NCBI RefSeq assembly: GCF_000633515.1
Contig: NZ_AYMP01000071.1
Coordinates: forward strand, 1-39,591
DNA length: 39,591 nt
Source: Morganella morganii H1r
Lineage (GTDB): Bacteria; Pseudomonadota; Gammaproteobacteria; Enterobacterales; Enterobacteriaceae
Direction of reading: 5' to 3'
Part shown: one piece after another, positions 8,487 to 16,727 of the stretch
Numbering within the stretch: position 1 is the stretch's first letter
Layout of the letters: the number at the start of each line of letters is the position of its first letter
The notes under the pieces: model-generated
Told to the model about the DNA's origin: nothing
Databases searched by the model: none
The model's input: the letters and a program-made list of their open reading frames with translations, nothing else
Translations under genes and position numbers: made by a program

Positions 8487-9832
8487 TAATCCCTCACGCC
8501 CCAAAGCTCAAGCCGTATCCCCGGGAAGTCCCCTGCAACGTGAAGAGCAAGAGAACCGCTGTTGAGGATATTTTCCCAGTAAGGTCCCTGCTTCATCAGT
8601 TCAAAGTACAGATATCCGGAGGTATAAGGTATTTGTCTCGGCGGAACCGGCAGATTGCGTAAAATCAGCCCCGGCAGGTGAGAACGGACCAGTTCCTGGA
8701 GTTTATGCGGTGAGCTGATTTTGGTCTGTGCCACAAACTGATGCTGCATAACATCCTGCGGCAGCTGTGATGATGCGGCGAGCACCAGGTTGGAGAACCC
8801 GCGCAGTTCGCTCGGAATAACCGACGCCGTCCAGACACCGTGCTCCTGGCGCACCAGCGGAATGCTCTGACCGGAACGCACCAGCATCTGGTTCAGCAGG
8901 CCGTGAACTTCATCCACCAGTGGCCGGATGGAGGCATACAGGTTGGCGTGATCATAGCCCGGTGCCATATTCGGCCGCCGTGTTTTCGCCCGCAGGAATG
9001 TGGATAACTCCCCGGCAAACTTCGCCAGCTCCTCATAAATCACAATCGGCGCGGTTTCAGGTATATGGCGCAGATGGTTTAAGATCGGCTCATATTTATT
9101 GAAGATCTGCAGTAACAGATAATCAACCACTTCCGCACTGGCACTGGCTTTACCGTCACTGGATGCCAGGCGGGATGCCAGCATATCCGCCCGCATTTTT
9201 ACCAGCCCGTTCAGGTGGGTTATCCACTCCGTCAGCAGGTAGTTAGCCGCATAACCGGTAACCGGCGGGATATGATCCTCCAGATGCAGCAGCACACTGC
9301 CGTCCGGCTGAATAGCTTTGACTTTCGCCAGCGCAATACCAATCCATGATTCCGTCATTTCCGTTTCCGGCATCAGACGCAGACGCATACGCGCCAGCTG
9401 GATCGGTTTCGGTCCCTGGCGCACGGCGTTGGTATCATTAATTTCTTCTTCATACGACGAAAAACGGGCTAATGAACTGGTATCAAATTCATCAAAAATC
9501 GTTTCATCACTGTTATCAAGACGCAACGGTACAGCCAGATAAATCATCTTTCCGAGATGCTCGGCTGTAATGGTTAAAGGTTCAGGCTGCTCATCATGGC
9601 CCGGGATTCCGAATGGCGTACCATCAGGGAAAACCCCCTGCCCTGAACGTAAGACCAGCTTGCCATAAGACAATGCCTCACGATCAATCTCGTATTGTGC
9701 AAAACCCCAGAAGAACGGACTAATGGTCGCTGCACGTTTATGAGCAATATATTCAAAATAACGTTCTTGCTGCTGGAATAGCTGAGGGCGCAGGAACAAT
9801 CCCTCACTCCATACGACTTTATTTGTTCTCAC
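8486..9832 (-). CDS. tssK: T6SS baseplate protein TssK
   Basis: TssK trimers link the baseplate wedges (TssF, TssG) to the TssJLM membrane complex. The 448-residue length matches the family, and the N-terminus has the typical VVWSEGLFLRPQLFQQQERY pattern, followed by PFFWGFAQYEID. The start is ATG 9832; the preceding tssJ stop lies three bases upstream. The stop overlaps the tssL ATG as TAATG. The gene sits in the tssJ-tssK-tssL-tssM run, the conserved order of the membrane-complex segment in many enterobacterial loci. Nothing looks truncated. Confidence 0.96.
   Translation of the reverse strand: MRTNKVVWSEGLFLRPQLFQQQERYFEYIAHKRAATISPFFWGFAQYEIDREALSYGKLVLRSGQGVFPDGTPFGIPGHDEQPEPLTITAEHLGKMIYLAVPLRLDNSDETIFDEFDTSSLARFSSYEEEINDTNAVRQGPKPIQLARMRLRLMPETEMTESWIGIALAKVKAIQPDGSVLLHLEDHIPPVTGYAANYLLTEWITHLNGLVKMRADMLASRLASSDGKASASAEVVDYLLLQIFNKYEPILNHLRHIPETAPIVIYEELAKFAGELSTFLRAKTRRPNMAPGYDHANLYASIRPLVDEVHGLLNQMLVRSGQSIPLVRQEHGVWTASVIPSELRGFSNLVLAASSQLPQDVMQHQFVAQTKISSPHKLQELVRSHLPGLILRNLPVPPRQIPYTSGYLYFELMKQGPYWENILNSGSLALHVAGDFPGIRLELWGVRD
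8491..8495 (-). promoter_or_regulatory. Ribosome binding site that fixes the tssL start
   Basis: On the minus strand GAGGG lies four bases before ATG 8486, inside the last codons of tssK. It supports 8486 over the upstream TTG at 8504. Confidence 0.75.
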
Positions 9833-9835
9833 AAC

Positions 9836-10396
9836 TCATCCATTCTCTTTGATTGACACAACTGAATTTGAAAATAAGACTTTAATTTCATGTTCAGGCC
9901 CGGTAAATAAAATGTATTTTTCAGTCCATGTTGCGCCGCGCAAATCTGATAACGGATATACGGCGCTCCATTTGGCATTATTGATATCTTTATAAGCTGC
10001 AATCACCCCGATATAGGGAAAATCTGAATTAATTTTATAATCAATTGTTTTTGTTTCACCCGGCCTGATGATATATTCCAAAATAAGCATTTCATTTTCA
10101 GGATTAGGTTTGTTTTTATATAAATAGGTTAAATAATCGGTACTTAAAAATGATTGCTTTGATTTTACAGCATAAACAAATACATTCAGTGGTGATGGCA
10201 GTTGGTTTTTACTTTTATTGATTTCAGCGCTGGCCACCAAACTAATTTTTAGTTCTGATTCAGACTTAGTTTCAGACGGGGTTGATTTTGAAGTACTGAA
10301 AAAACTGCACCCGGTTATCAGAAAGGATATTACCAGAGCACACAGGATATTCGTTACCTTAAAAATGGTATGATTTTTTTCTGTATTATCGGACAT
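9836..10396 (-). CDS. tssJ: T6SS outer-membrane lipoprotein TssJ
   Basis: TssJ is the outer-membrane lipoprotein that binds the periplasmic end of TssM. The 186-residue protein has a short polar N-terminus, a hydrophobic segment ILCALVISFLITGC and a lipobox (LITGC) with the lipidated Cys at about residue 30, then a Ser/Thr/Lys-rich linker. The mature part has the beta-sandwich features of TssJ, including SPLNVFVYAVKS and the late GVIAAYKDINNAKWSAVYPL motif. The gene is more AT-rich than tssK. It follows the hcp terminator and a good promoter candidate, so it probably opens a separate tssJ-to-vgrG transcript. Confidence 0.93.
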   Translation of the reverse strand: MSDNTEKNHTIFKVTNILCALVISFLITGCSFFSTSKSTPSETKSESELKISLVASAEINKSKNQLPSPLNVFVYAVKSKQSFLSTDYLTYLYKNKPNPENEMLILEYIIRPGETKTIDYKINSDFPYIGVIAAYKDINNAKWSAVYPLSDLRGATWTEKYILFTGPEHEIKVLFSNSVVSIKENG

Positions 10397-10454
10397 ATGA
10401 CCATGCCTGGCATTATGAAAATGCTGATATGTATAAACAACTAAGAATAATTAA

Positions 10455-10483
10455 ATAATATTGTCCGCCATCAAAAATTGCAA
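10455..10483 (-). promoter_or_regulatory. Candidate sigma-70 promoter for tssJ
   Basis: On the minus strand TTGCAA (10483-10478) and TATTAT (10460-10455) are separated by 17 bases. The match is 4/6 and 5/6. It lies between the hcp terminator and tssJ, about 60 bases before the tssJ ATG. Seen by eye only. Confidence 0.5.
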
Positions 10484-10518
10484 ACAATTAAATATGTATA
10501 AAAATAATTATCGGGGAT

Positions 10519-10550
10519 AAAAACCTGCTGCCTGAAAACAGCAGGTTTTA
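10519..10550 (-). terminator. Intrinsic terminator after hcp
   Basis: An 11-bp perfect stem (AAAACCTGCTG at 10520-10530 paired with CAGCAGGTTTT at 10539-10549) with an 8-base loop, ending on the minus strand in a T-run. It begins 19 bases after the hcp stop. It would end most hcp transcripts and reduce read-through into tssJ. Confidence 0.9.
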
Positions 10551-10568
10551 TTCCGATATAAAATGTTA

Positions 10569-11054
10569 TCAGCTGATCAGGTTAGCTTTAACATCGTAGG
10601 TAGCTGCGATAGTACCTGCTTTGTTACCTTCAGCATTCTGGATAACATATTCCTGAGTCATCTTAGTGAAGGAGAATTTAACCACTTCACGCGGACGGCT
10701 TTCGTCTTCGATAGAGCCCTGCATCGCAACATCAGTGATGATAACATCAGTGAATTTGATAATCAGGTATTCCAGCGGAGTACCACCCGCTTTACGGACA
10801 GTAAACTGGATGTCTTTAATGTGTTTACCAGATAAGCAGTAGCTCAGCAGGTTCGGGCTTGCTTTATCGGTATAGTGAACAAATGTGAAATCTTCCACAG
10901 TTGCTTTACCGGAACCGCCGCCTGAACCGCTGTGCATATTGGACTGCTGGTTTACACCCCAGCGCCATGACAGAACTTCAATTTCATCCTTGTGTGCGTT
11001 ATCCAGTGCTTCACCATCGATGCCTGCGATTCTTAAAAACATATCTTGAGCCAT
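10569..11054 (-). CDS. hcp: T6SS tube protein Hcp (TssD)
   Basis: Hcp hexamers stack into the inner tube that is expelled with VgrG. The 161-residue protein has the classic N-terminus MAQDMFLRIAGIDGEALD and the conserved EVLSWRWGV, followed by a flexible SGSGGGSGK loop, then FTFVHYTDKASPNLL and the C-terminal KFSFTKMTQEYVIQNAEG pattern. Length is typical. The start ATG 11054 is preceded by AGAGGA. It follows tssB and tssC, has a 170-base leader with a hairpin, and is followed by a strong terminator, which fits a highly expressed separate or processed message. Confidence 0.97.
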   Translation of the reverse strand: MAQDMFLRIAGIDGEALDNAHKDEIEVLSWRWGVNQQSNMHSGSGGGSGKATVEDFTFVHYTDKASPNLLSYCLSGKHIKDIQFTVRKAGGTPLEYLIIKFTDVIITDVAMQGSIEDESRPREVVKFSFTKMTQEYVIQNAEGNKAGTIAATYDVKANLIS

Positions 11055-11097
11055 CTGTATTTCCTCTTATTAATGCATTAATCAAATTGCTTTGACA

Positions 11098-11120
11098 GGT
11101 AACCACACCCTGTGGTGACC
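11098..11120 (-). promoter_or_regulatory. Hairpin in the hcp leader
   Basis: ACCACA (11102-11107) pairs with TGTGGT (11111-11116) around a three-base loop, extended by GGT and ACC after one mismatch. It lies 44-66 bases before the hcp ATG, without a T-run. It may mark an RNA processing or stabilising element between tssC and hcp. Confidence 0.5.
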
Positions 11121-11223
11121 ACTTGTGTTATGCCGGGTATCGGACCTGATATCCTTATGGTTCTCACCGGCAATGAACTGCTGTTCCCTTTATGAAGCGG
11201 GGGAATATTGTTTCAGGACGCGA

Positions 11224-12729
11224 TTACGCTGCACCTTTCAGTGACGGTAATTTAGCGACCATACGTAAAGAAACAGTCAGACCTTCCAGCTGGAAGTGCG
11301 GACGCAGGAAGAATTTCGCCTGGTAGTAACCCGGATTTCCTTCCACATCCTCAACCACCACTTCTGCGGCAGCCAGCGGACGGCGTGCTTTCGTTTCCTG
11401 GGAGGAGTTAGCCGGATCTCCGTCAACGTAATTCATCACCCAGTCATTCAGCCATTTCTGCATATCATCACGCTCTTTAAATGAACCGATCTTGTCACGG
11501 ACGATACATTTCAGATAATGCGCGAAACGGGAGCAGGCAAACATGTATGGCAGACGAGCTGACAGGTTAGCGTTAGCTGTTGCATCCGGATCATAATATT
11601 CCGCAGGTTTCTGCAGAGACTGCGCGCCGATAAATGCAGCATAGTCTGTGTTTTTACGGTGAATTAACGGAATGAAACCATTTTTGGACAGTTCTGCTTC
11701 ACGGCGATCAGAAATCGCAATTTCTGTCGGACATTTCATGTCCACGCCGCCGTCATCACTCGGGAAAGTATGGCACGGCAGATTTTCCACCACACCGCCA
11801 CTTTCCACACCGCGGATAAGCGTACACCAGCCAAAATGTTTGAATGAGCGGTTGATATTCACAGCCATGGCATATGCCGCGTTTGACCATGCATATTTGC
11901 TGTGATCAGAACCGTCAGTGGTTTCTTCAAAATCAAACTCGTCAACCGGGTTGGTACGGATACCGTATGGCAGGCGCGCCAGGAAGCGCGGCATGGCCAG
12001 ACCGATATAACGGGCATCCTCAGACTGGCGCAGTGAGTTCCATGCTGCATATTCCAGGTTCTGGGTAAAGATTTTAGTCAGGTCACGCGGGTTGGACAGC
12101 TCCTGCCAGGAATCCATCTGCATAACAGACGGAGAAGCACCGGTGATAAACGGTACGTGTGCAGACGCAGCGACTTTCGCGATAGACCCCAGCAGATCAA
12201 CATCCGGCGGAGTATGATCGAAATAGTAGTCAGCAACCAGGCAGCCGTACGGCTCGCCACCTAACTGGCCATATTCTTCTTCATAAACCTGTTTGAACAG
12301 CGGGCTCTGATCCCATGCCACGCCTTTATAGCGTTTCATGTTACGGCGCAGTTCATCCTTGGAGATATCCATGAAACGTAATTTCAGTTTCTCGTCGGTT
12401 TCGGTGTTATTGACCAGGTAATGCAGGCCGCGCCATGCACTTTCCAGCTGCTGGAACTCTTTGTGATGCAGAATCAGGTTAATCTGTTCTGACATCTTCA
12501 GGTCGATTTCCGCAATAATTGACTCGATATTTTTATACGCGTCATAGGAAATCGTAATTGAATTCGCCAGAGCCTGTTCAGCCAGTGTTTTAACAGCGTT
12601 TTGAACCGCCGTTTTTGACTGTTCAGTTTTTGATTTAAATTCCTGCGCAAGCAGAGAACTGAAATCACTTTGTTCCTGTGTCTGCGTCGCTTTCGCGCCC
12701 GCGTTTTTCTGAGTATTTTGAGCTAACAT
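11224..12729 (-). CDS. tssC: T6SS contractile sheath large subunit TssC
   Basis: TssC assembles with TssB into the contractile sheath around Hcp. The 501 residues carry the usual features: an N-terminal low-complexity Gln/Lys/Thr segment, HHKEFQQLESAWRGLHYLVN near 90-110, KDELRRNMKRYKG, the QLGGEPYGCLVADY motif, and the C-terminal NPGYYQAKFFLRPHFQLE signature. ATG 12729 is preceded by AGGTGAC. The gene follows tssB after 20 bases, as in almost all T6SS loci. It has normal length and no sign of damage. Confidence 0.98.
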   Translation of the reverse strand: MLAQNTQKNAGAKATQTQEQSDFSSLLAQEFKSKTEQSKTAVQNAVKTLAEQALANSITISYDAYKNIESIIAEIDLKMSEQINLILHHKEFQQLESAWRGLHYLVNNTETDEKLKLRFMDISKDELRRNMKRYKGVAWDQSPLFKQVYEEEYGQLGGEPYGCLVADYYFDHTPPDVDLLGSIAKVAASAHVPFITGASPSVMQMDSWQELSNPRDLTKIFTQNLEYAAWNSLRQSEDARYIGLAMPRFLARLPYGIRTNPVDEFDFEETTDGSDHSKYAWSNAAYAMAVNINRSFKHFGWCTLIRGVESGGVVENLPCHTFPSDDGGVDMKCPTEIAISDRREAELSKNGFIPLIHRKNTDYAAFIGAQSLQKPAEYYDPDATANANLSARLPYMFACSRFAHYLKCIVRDKIGSFKERDDMQKWLNDWVMNYVDGDPANSSQETKARRPLAAAEVVVEDVEGNPGYYQAKFFLRPHFQLEGLTVSLRMVAKLPSLKGAA

Positions 12730-12749
12730 ATCTCTGTCACCTACAATTC

Positions 12750-13283
12750 TTAATCGTCCTGAGACGGATCTGAAACTTTGTCTTCACGCTTCGGTGCTGA
12801 CGCCAGGGTTTTCAGCAATTCTTTATCCTGCAGAATTTGCATGATCAGACCTTCCGCCCCTGCTTTACCATCCATGTAGGTTTGCAGGTTAGTTAACTGA
12901 GTGCGTGCCTCCAGCAGCTCAGCCAGTGGCTCGATTTTGCGGGCAATTGCATCCGGCGCAAAATCATCCATGCTTTCAAATGTGATATCGACCATCAGCT
13001 GACCGTCGCCGGTTAAGGTATTTGGTACAGCAAAAGCCACGCGCGGCTTCATACCCTTCATGCGGTCATCGAAATTATCAATATCGATGCTCAGGAATTT
13101 TCTGTCAGTAACAGGCGGAAGCGGCTCTAACGGTTTACCGGATAAATCCGCCAAAACACCCATTACAAATGGCAACTCGATTTTTTTCTCACTACCGTAA
13201 ATCTCGACATCATATTCAATCTGCACGCGGGGAGCGCGGTTTCTTGCTATGAACTTCTGAGCACTACCGTTATTAATTCTCAT
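12750..13283 (-). CDS. tssB: T6SS contractile sheath small subunit TssB
   Basis: TssB is the partner of TssC in the sheath; its C-terminal helix region is contacted by ClpV for recycling. The 177-residue protein shows the conserved PRVQIEYDVEIYGSEKKIELPFV-like beginning (shortened here: RVQIEYDVE ... KKIELPFVMGVLADL), then DRKFLSIDIDNFDDRM and a C-terminal MQILQDKELLKTLA. It starts the tssB-tssC-hcp unit. Unusually its upstream neighbour on the same strand is a fimbrial minor pilin, not another T6SS gene; the 198-base gap holds a promoter candidate overlapping a palindrome. Confidence 0.97.
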   Translation of the reverse strand: MRINNGSAQKFIARNRAPRVQIEYDVEIYGSEKKIELPFVMGVLADLSGKPLEPLPPVTDRKFLSIDIDNFDDRMKGMKPRVAFAVPNTLTGDGQLMVDITFESMDDFAPDAIARKIEPLAELLEARTQLTNLQTYMDGKAGAEGLIMQILQDKELLKTLASAPKREDKVSDPSQDD

Positions 13284-13312
13284 ACCGTGTTTCTCTTTTT
13301 TTGTTTAATTTG

Positions 13313-13330
13313 ATTAGTAAAATTACTAAT
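13313..13330. repeat. Palindrome upstream of tssB (possible operator)
   Basis: ATTAGTAAAATTACTAAT has 7-base arms (ATTAGTA and TACTAAT) around AAAT. It overlaps the -10 of the tssB promoter candidate, the position expected for a repressor site. The binding protein is unknown. Confidence 0.5.
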
Positions 13331-13344
13331 ATTACTTCACTCAA
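13316..13344 (-). promoter_or_regulatory. Candidate promoter for tssB-tssC-hcp
   Basis: On the minus strand TTGAGT (13344-13339) and TTTACT (13321-13316) are separated by 17 bases; each matches the sigma-70 consensus at 4/6. It lies about 33 bases before the tssB ATG. Weak hexamers, seen by eye only, but the only sensible start for the downstream unit other than read-through from the fimbrial genes. Confidence 0.35.
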
Positions 13345-13460
13345 ATTAGCCGCTTTCATTAACCAAAAATAATACCAGGCTGATGACCAATGGCGTTATT
13401 ACATATTAAACATTATTACTGAATATAAACTGAGATAATTCCGCTTCTCGTGAACATATT

Positions 13461-13476
13461 ATGTTTATATAAACAT
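13461..13476. repeat. Perfect 16-bp palindrome after the minor pilin gene
   Basis: ATGTTTATATAAACAT is fully self-complementary and begins six bases after the minor pilin stop on the minus strand. It can fold in RNA, but there is no T-run, so it is not a convincing terminator. It could be a binding site for the tssB promoter region or an RNA 3' stabiliser. Confidence 0.45.
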
Positions 13477-13481
13477 CACGA

Positions 13482-14072
13482 CTATTTATAAATAACTTCT
13501 AATACTGTTTTAGCTTCCACATTACCTGCAGATACAGCGTTTCCTCCGGCATAATAAGATACGTAATAATTCTTAGATACCGAGGAATTCGTACTTGGTA
13601 TATCGTATACTTGCATTGATGCCGGATTATCAATCGCAATATGCTTTGACGATGCATCACGAAGTCTAAGTTCAACGTTTTTTGCAGATCCGGCATCTGT
13701 TTTGTTTATCAGATTTTCTGTTACAGGATTTAAATTACCCGCAAAGCTTTTGAAAAAAAGATTTACTTCAACCTCCGTCGGACAATCTTTCAATGCAACA
13801 GTAAATAAGGTACCTCCGGCTTCCTTTCCCGGTGAAGATAATGTCTTGTATGAAATTGTCGGTAATACGACTGTTTCATTTGCCGATGCACCATTAACCG
13901 AAATATCACATGTATTCTGTTGATAAATTCCCTTGAACTCAACGTTCATTTGACAATTATCACATATAATTTCTGCGTTGGCGTATGTAAATATTCCTAA
14001 AAGCGTAAATAAAGATATTGCGCCGGAGAATAATGATATTCCGCACTTCTTGAATATATTGATTAAATACAT
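13482..14072 (-). CDS. Minor fimbrial subunit (type 1-like pilin)
   Basis: A 196-residue pilin-fold protein exported by Sec and assembled through the chaperone-usher pathway. The signal peptide is hydrophobic (GISLFSGAISLFTLLGIFTYANA) with likely cleavage near residue 33. The mature part has the pilin hallmarks: a Cys pair (NTCDISVNG and LKDCPTEV), and a C-terminal beta strand ending in KTVLEVIYK with the penultimate Tyr. Two extra Cys (IICDNC) sit at the mature N-terminus. It overlaps the usher end by ten bases, so it is translated with it. It is markedly AT-rich (20 G+C in the 60 bases from 13561). It may be a tip adaptor or an assembly terminator; no ordinary adhesin gene follows it, since tssB comes next. 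Confidence 0.88.
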   Translation of the reverse strand: MYLINIFKKCGISLFSGAISLFTLLGIFTYANAEIICDNCQMNVEFKGIYQQNTCDISVNGASANETVVLPTISYKTLSSPGKEAGGTLFTVALKDCPTEVEVNLFFKSFAGNLNPVTENLINKTDAGSAKNVELRLRDASSKHIAIDNPASMQVYDIPSTNSSVSKNYYVSYYAGGNAVSAGNVEAKTVLEVIYK

Positions 14073-16654
14073 TTAACCTCCACCTGAACCACCGAGTCAC
14101 CGGCAGCCGATATTTTCTGTGCAATAGCCGCTTCCGGATTAATCACACACTCACCGACAGTACCTGATTTAGCAGATAATGCACCGCTGCTGCCATCCCA
14201 ACCCCGCAGGTAGGCCATTCCGGCCTGACCGACAATCGTCTGATATTCACCGTCACCGCCATAAATATTGGTTCCGATTGGCAGGAAGTTACCGTCTCTG
14301 CCTCTCACAATCAGGACAACAGGTTTACCGACATTGGTTTTAATTTTCACAGCAATGGCTGAACCATCACGCGGAACCACCACAACCTGGTCATCTATCA
14401 GGTCAACATCCGGTCCGGCTTTACTCGCATCGAGCCCGACCTGGTTTTCTCTGTATGAAGTAAGGTGAGGAACAATGGCGTAACCTCTGCCATCCACCTT
14501 ACTGCCGGTGCCATTCAGCGCCGTTGTACCTTCCGCACCCTGCGCTTCAATAATGGCAAATGCTGAAGTACCTACAGACGGTCCGAGCGTTACACCGCCG
14601 GGATGGGCAACAATACTACCGTTGGCTGACACAGAGGCCTGACGGTTTGATTTGTTATCCATCGATGCTGTAACGCCATAGTTCCCGATGGATGTCCGGT
14701 AGTTAGCCGACCCGTTCAGACGATCACTGGCCTCAGAATGTGAATTCGCTGTTGCACCGAGATTATAACTCAGCTCACTCTGGTCTCCCTGACTGCCGGA
14801 AACAGATGTCTGGAACGCCGTATTACCATCCGCATTGCGGGTTGTCATTAACGACAAACTGCTGAACAACGGCTGGTAGTCAATTCCTCTGTTGAACGGA
14901 ATATTGACATTAACCATATAGGTGTCGTCATAACTGTTTGCACCGGTCTTAGCGCGCTGATAGGCCAGACTATAGGAGAAATAGTTCAGGCTTTGCTGAT
15001 AAGAAACACTCCACTGTGATGACGGCGAACGATCTGTCCAGTAATCGTAGTAGTTACCCATCACAGACACTGAGCTGTTACCCCATAAACGCTGATTCAG
15101 GTTAATTGAGTATTGGTTTTTGGCTCTGACTCCAAAATAATTATTAATTAACCTGCCCTCGTCATCCCGTTTCTGGTCATCATAGTTTTCCCCGCGATCG
15201 CGGATCATTGTCGCATCACGGAAATTAAGATAACCATCATTTGAGTAACGGTAGCTGGATACAATAAGGTTAGTATCTGTATCTTCAAACAAACGACTGT
15301 AACTGATACGGAAAGACTCACCTGACTGAGATTCATCTTTCAGATCACTGCGGGCGTGTGTCATATCGACTGAAATCCCGCCAAGCGGGGTATTCAGTGC
15401 ATTACCGATAGCCACAGCTTTATAGTTTTCTGATAACTGGAAACCTGTATACCAGGTTAAAAAGTTATTGATCCCCTGCAGGAATTCACCTTCTGCCACC
15501 ACAGGTGAACTGCTGGACGAATTATCGCGTAATTCCCCTACAGAGAGTGAGTATTGTATGGTATCCGGATGTAGCATCATCGGCGGCGCGGAGAAAACAA
15601 TATCCCGGACTTTTTCACTGCCGTCAGCTTCAATAATAACCATCTGCAATGTTCCGTTAGTCCCCACTGCACCATAGTTTTTAATTTCAAATGGCCCCGG
15701 CGTTACTGTTGTTTCATAAATAGTGTAATTATTCTGACGAATTAAAACCCGGGCATTACTGTCTGCAATACCGCTGATAATAGGCGTAAAGTTATTGAGA
15801 GAATCCGGCTGCATTCGGGTATTAGTACCGACTATCGCACCTCTGATTCCGTAGGAATCAAAAATACGGCCATTGGTGAACGTTTCCCCCAGTGTTAAAC
15901 GGCTTTTCCAGGGGGTAATATCGGTTTCGGCATAGAGCTGAATATTCTTATTACTGAAGCTGTCATTTTTTGACCATACCGAGTTACTGCGGTTCCGGAA
16001 GCGCCATCCCTGATAGTTAAAACCTGCCGTCCAGTTAATATTGGTATTATAATAAGTATCCTTGCTATTACCTACTTTATTATTGGACAGATAGCTGTTC
16101 AGGTTATAATCAACAAACAGTGCGGTAACCCCTTCATCCCAGCGGGACGGGTCAATATAATCTGAATACTGTTGTGACAAACTGGCCTGCGGAACTGTGA
16201 TATTTAATGATAAATCTGCGGTATTATAATAATCTTTTGCATAGCTGACATAATAAGACAGTGGATGGCAAGTACTGCCGTCACTGACATTATTTTGATT
16301 TTCATCCGGCTGACTACCCAGACGGCTGTCCGGAATAATCCCCAGCGCTTCTATCTGCTCCGGGGTAAAACACGCATCAGCCCGTTTATTATTGGTGATA
16401 TTCTTGAAAAGAATGCTGCGTTTCCCGCGGTTATTATCATTGAGAATAACATCAACTGTATAGGTTCCTTCCGGGACCGGATTACCATAACTATAGTCAG
16501 AGACGTCAATATTCAGTCCCTGAATAAAATCGGAATTATACTCTACTTTATTATCAGAACTATTATTTTCATCCGCCAATAACGCAGTATTACCAAATGA
16601 TACGGCAGGAAATAAGAAAGAACAGAGCATTAATCTCCATTGATGTTGTCTCAT
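14063..16654 (-). CDS. Fimbrial outer-membrane usher
   Basis: The usher is the outer-membrane pore and assembly platform for pili. The 863-residue protein has a signal peptide (MLCSFLFPAVSFGNTALLA), the N-terminal periplasmic domain that starts with VEYNSDFIQGLNIDVSDYSYGN-type sequence, the conserved GLNIDVSDYSYGNPVPEGTY pattern, a Cys-bearing ACFTPEQIEALG motif, the 24-strand barrel with plug, and C-terminal domains with GRGYAIVPHLTSYREN and a final Cys (VKCI). Length is typical (about 800-870). A GGGG-type ribosome site lies seven bases before ATG 16654. Gene order pilin, chaperone, usher, minor pilin matches the type 1 (FimA-C-D) class. Confidence 0.96.
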   Translation of the reverse strand: MRQHQWRLMLCSFLFPAVSFGNTALLADENNSSDNKVEYNSDFIQGLNIDVSDYSYGNPVPEGTYTVDVILNDNNRGKRSILFKNITNNKRADACFTPEQIEALGIIPDSRLGSQPDENQNNVSDGSTCHPLSYYVSYAKDYYNTADLSLNITVPQASLSQQYSDYIDPSRWDEGVTALFVDYNLNSYLSNNKVGNSKDTYYNTNINWTAGFNYQGWRFRNRSNSVWSKNDSFSNKNIQLYAETDITPWKSRLTLGETFTNGRIFDSYGIRGAIVGTNTRMQPDSLNNFTPIISGIADSNARVLIRQNNYTIYETTVTPGPFEIKNYGAVGTNGTLQMVIIEADGSEKVRDIVFSAPPMMLHPDTIQYSLSVGELRDNSSSSSPVVAEGEFLQGINNFLTWYTGFQLSENYKAVAIGNALNTPLGGISVDMTHARSDLKDESQSGESFRISYSRLFEDTDTNLIVSSYRYSNDGYLNFRDATMIRDRGENYDDQKRDDEGRLINNYFGVRAKNQYSINLNQRLWGNSSVSVMGNYYDYWTDRSPSSQWSVSYQQSLNYFSYSLAYQRAKTGANSYDDTYMVNVNIPFNRGIDYQPLFSSLSLMTTRNADGNTAFQTSVSGSQGDQSELSYNLGATANSHSEASDRLNGSANYRTSIGNYGVTASMDNKSNRQASVSANGSIVAHPGGVTLGPSVGTSAFAIIEAQGAEGTTALNGTGSKVDGRGYAIVPHLTSYRENQVGLDASKAGPDVDLIDDQVVVVPRDGSAIAVKIKTNVGKPVVLIVRGRDGNFLPIGTNIYGGDGEYQTIVGQAGMAYLRGWDGSSGALSAKSGTVGECVINPEAAIAQKISAAGDSVVQVEVKCI

Positions 16655-16672
16655 ACTAATACCCCTGTTATT

Positions 16673-16698
16673 GGCAGTTACACTCCTTGTTAACTGCC
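16673..16698 (-). promoter_or_regulatory. Hairpin between chaperone and usher with a Shine-Dalgarno-like loop
   Basis: GGCAGTTA (16673-16680) and TAACTGCC (16691-16698) form an 8-bp perfect stem. On the minus strand the 10-base loop reads ACAAGGAGTG, containing AAGGAG immediately followed by GTG TAA. It lies 19-44 bases before the usher ATG, which has its own AGGGG. It may tune usher translation or message stability. Confidence 0.5.
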
Positions 16699-16727
16699 TG
16701 ATAAAATCCTTTTAAAACTAAACGGTT

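Noticed and set aside
8487-8504. Longer TssL from TTG 8504
   Set aside because: It lies in the tssK end without a good ribosome site; ATG 8486 has GAGGG and a TAATG overlap.
12730-13283. tssE fused to or hidden next to tssB
   Set aside because: The tssB product has normal length with only sheath features, and the 20-base gap to tssC holds nothing.
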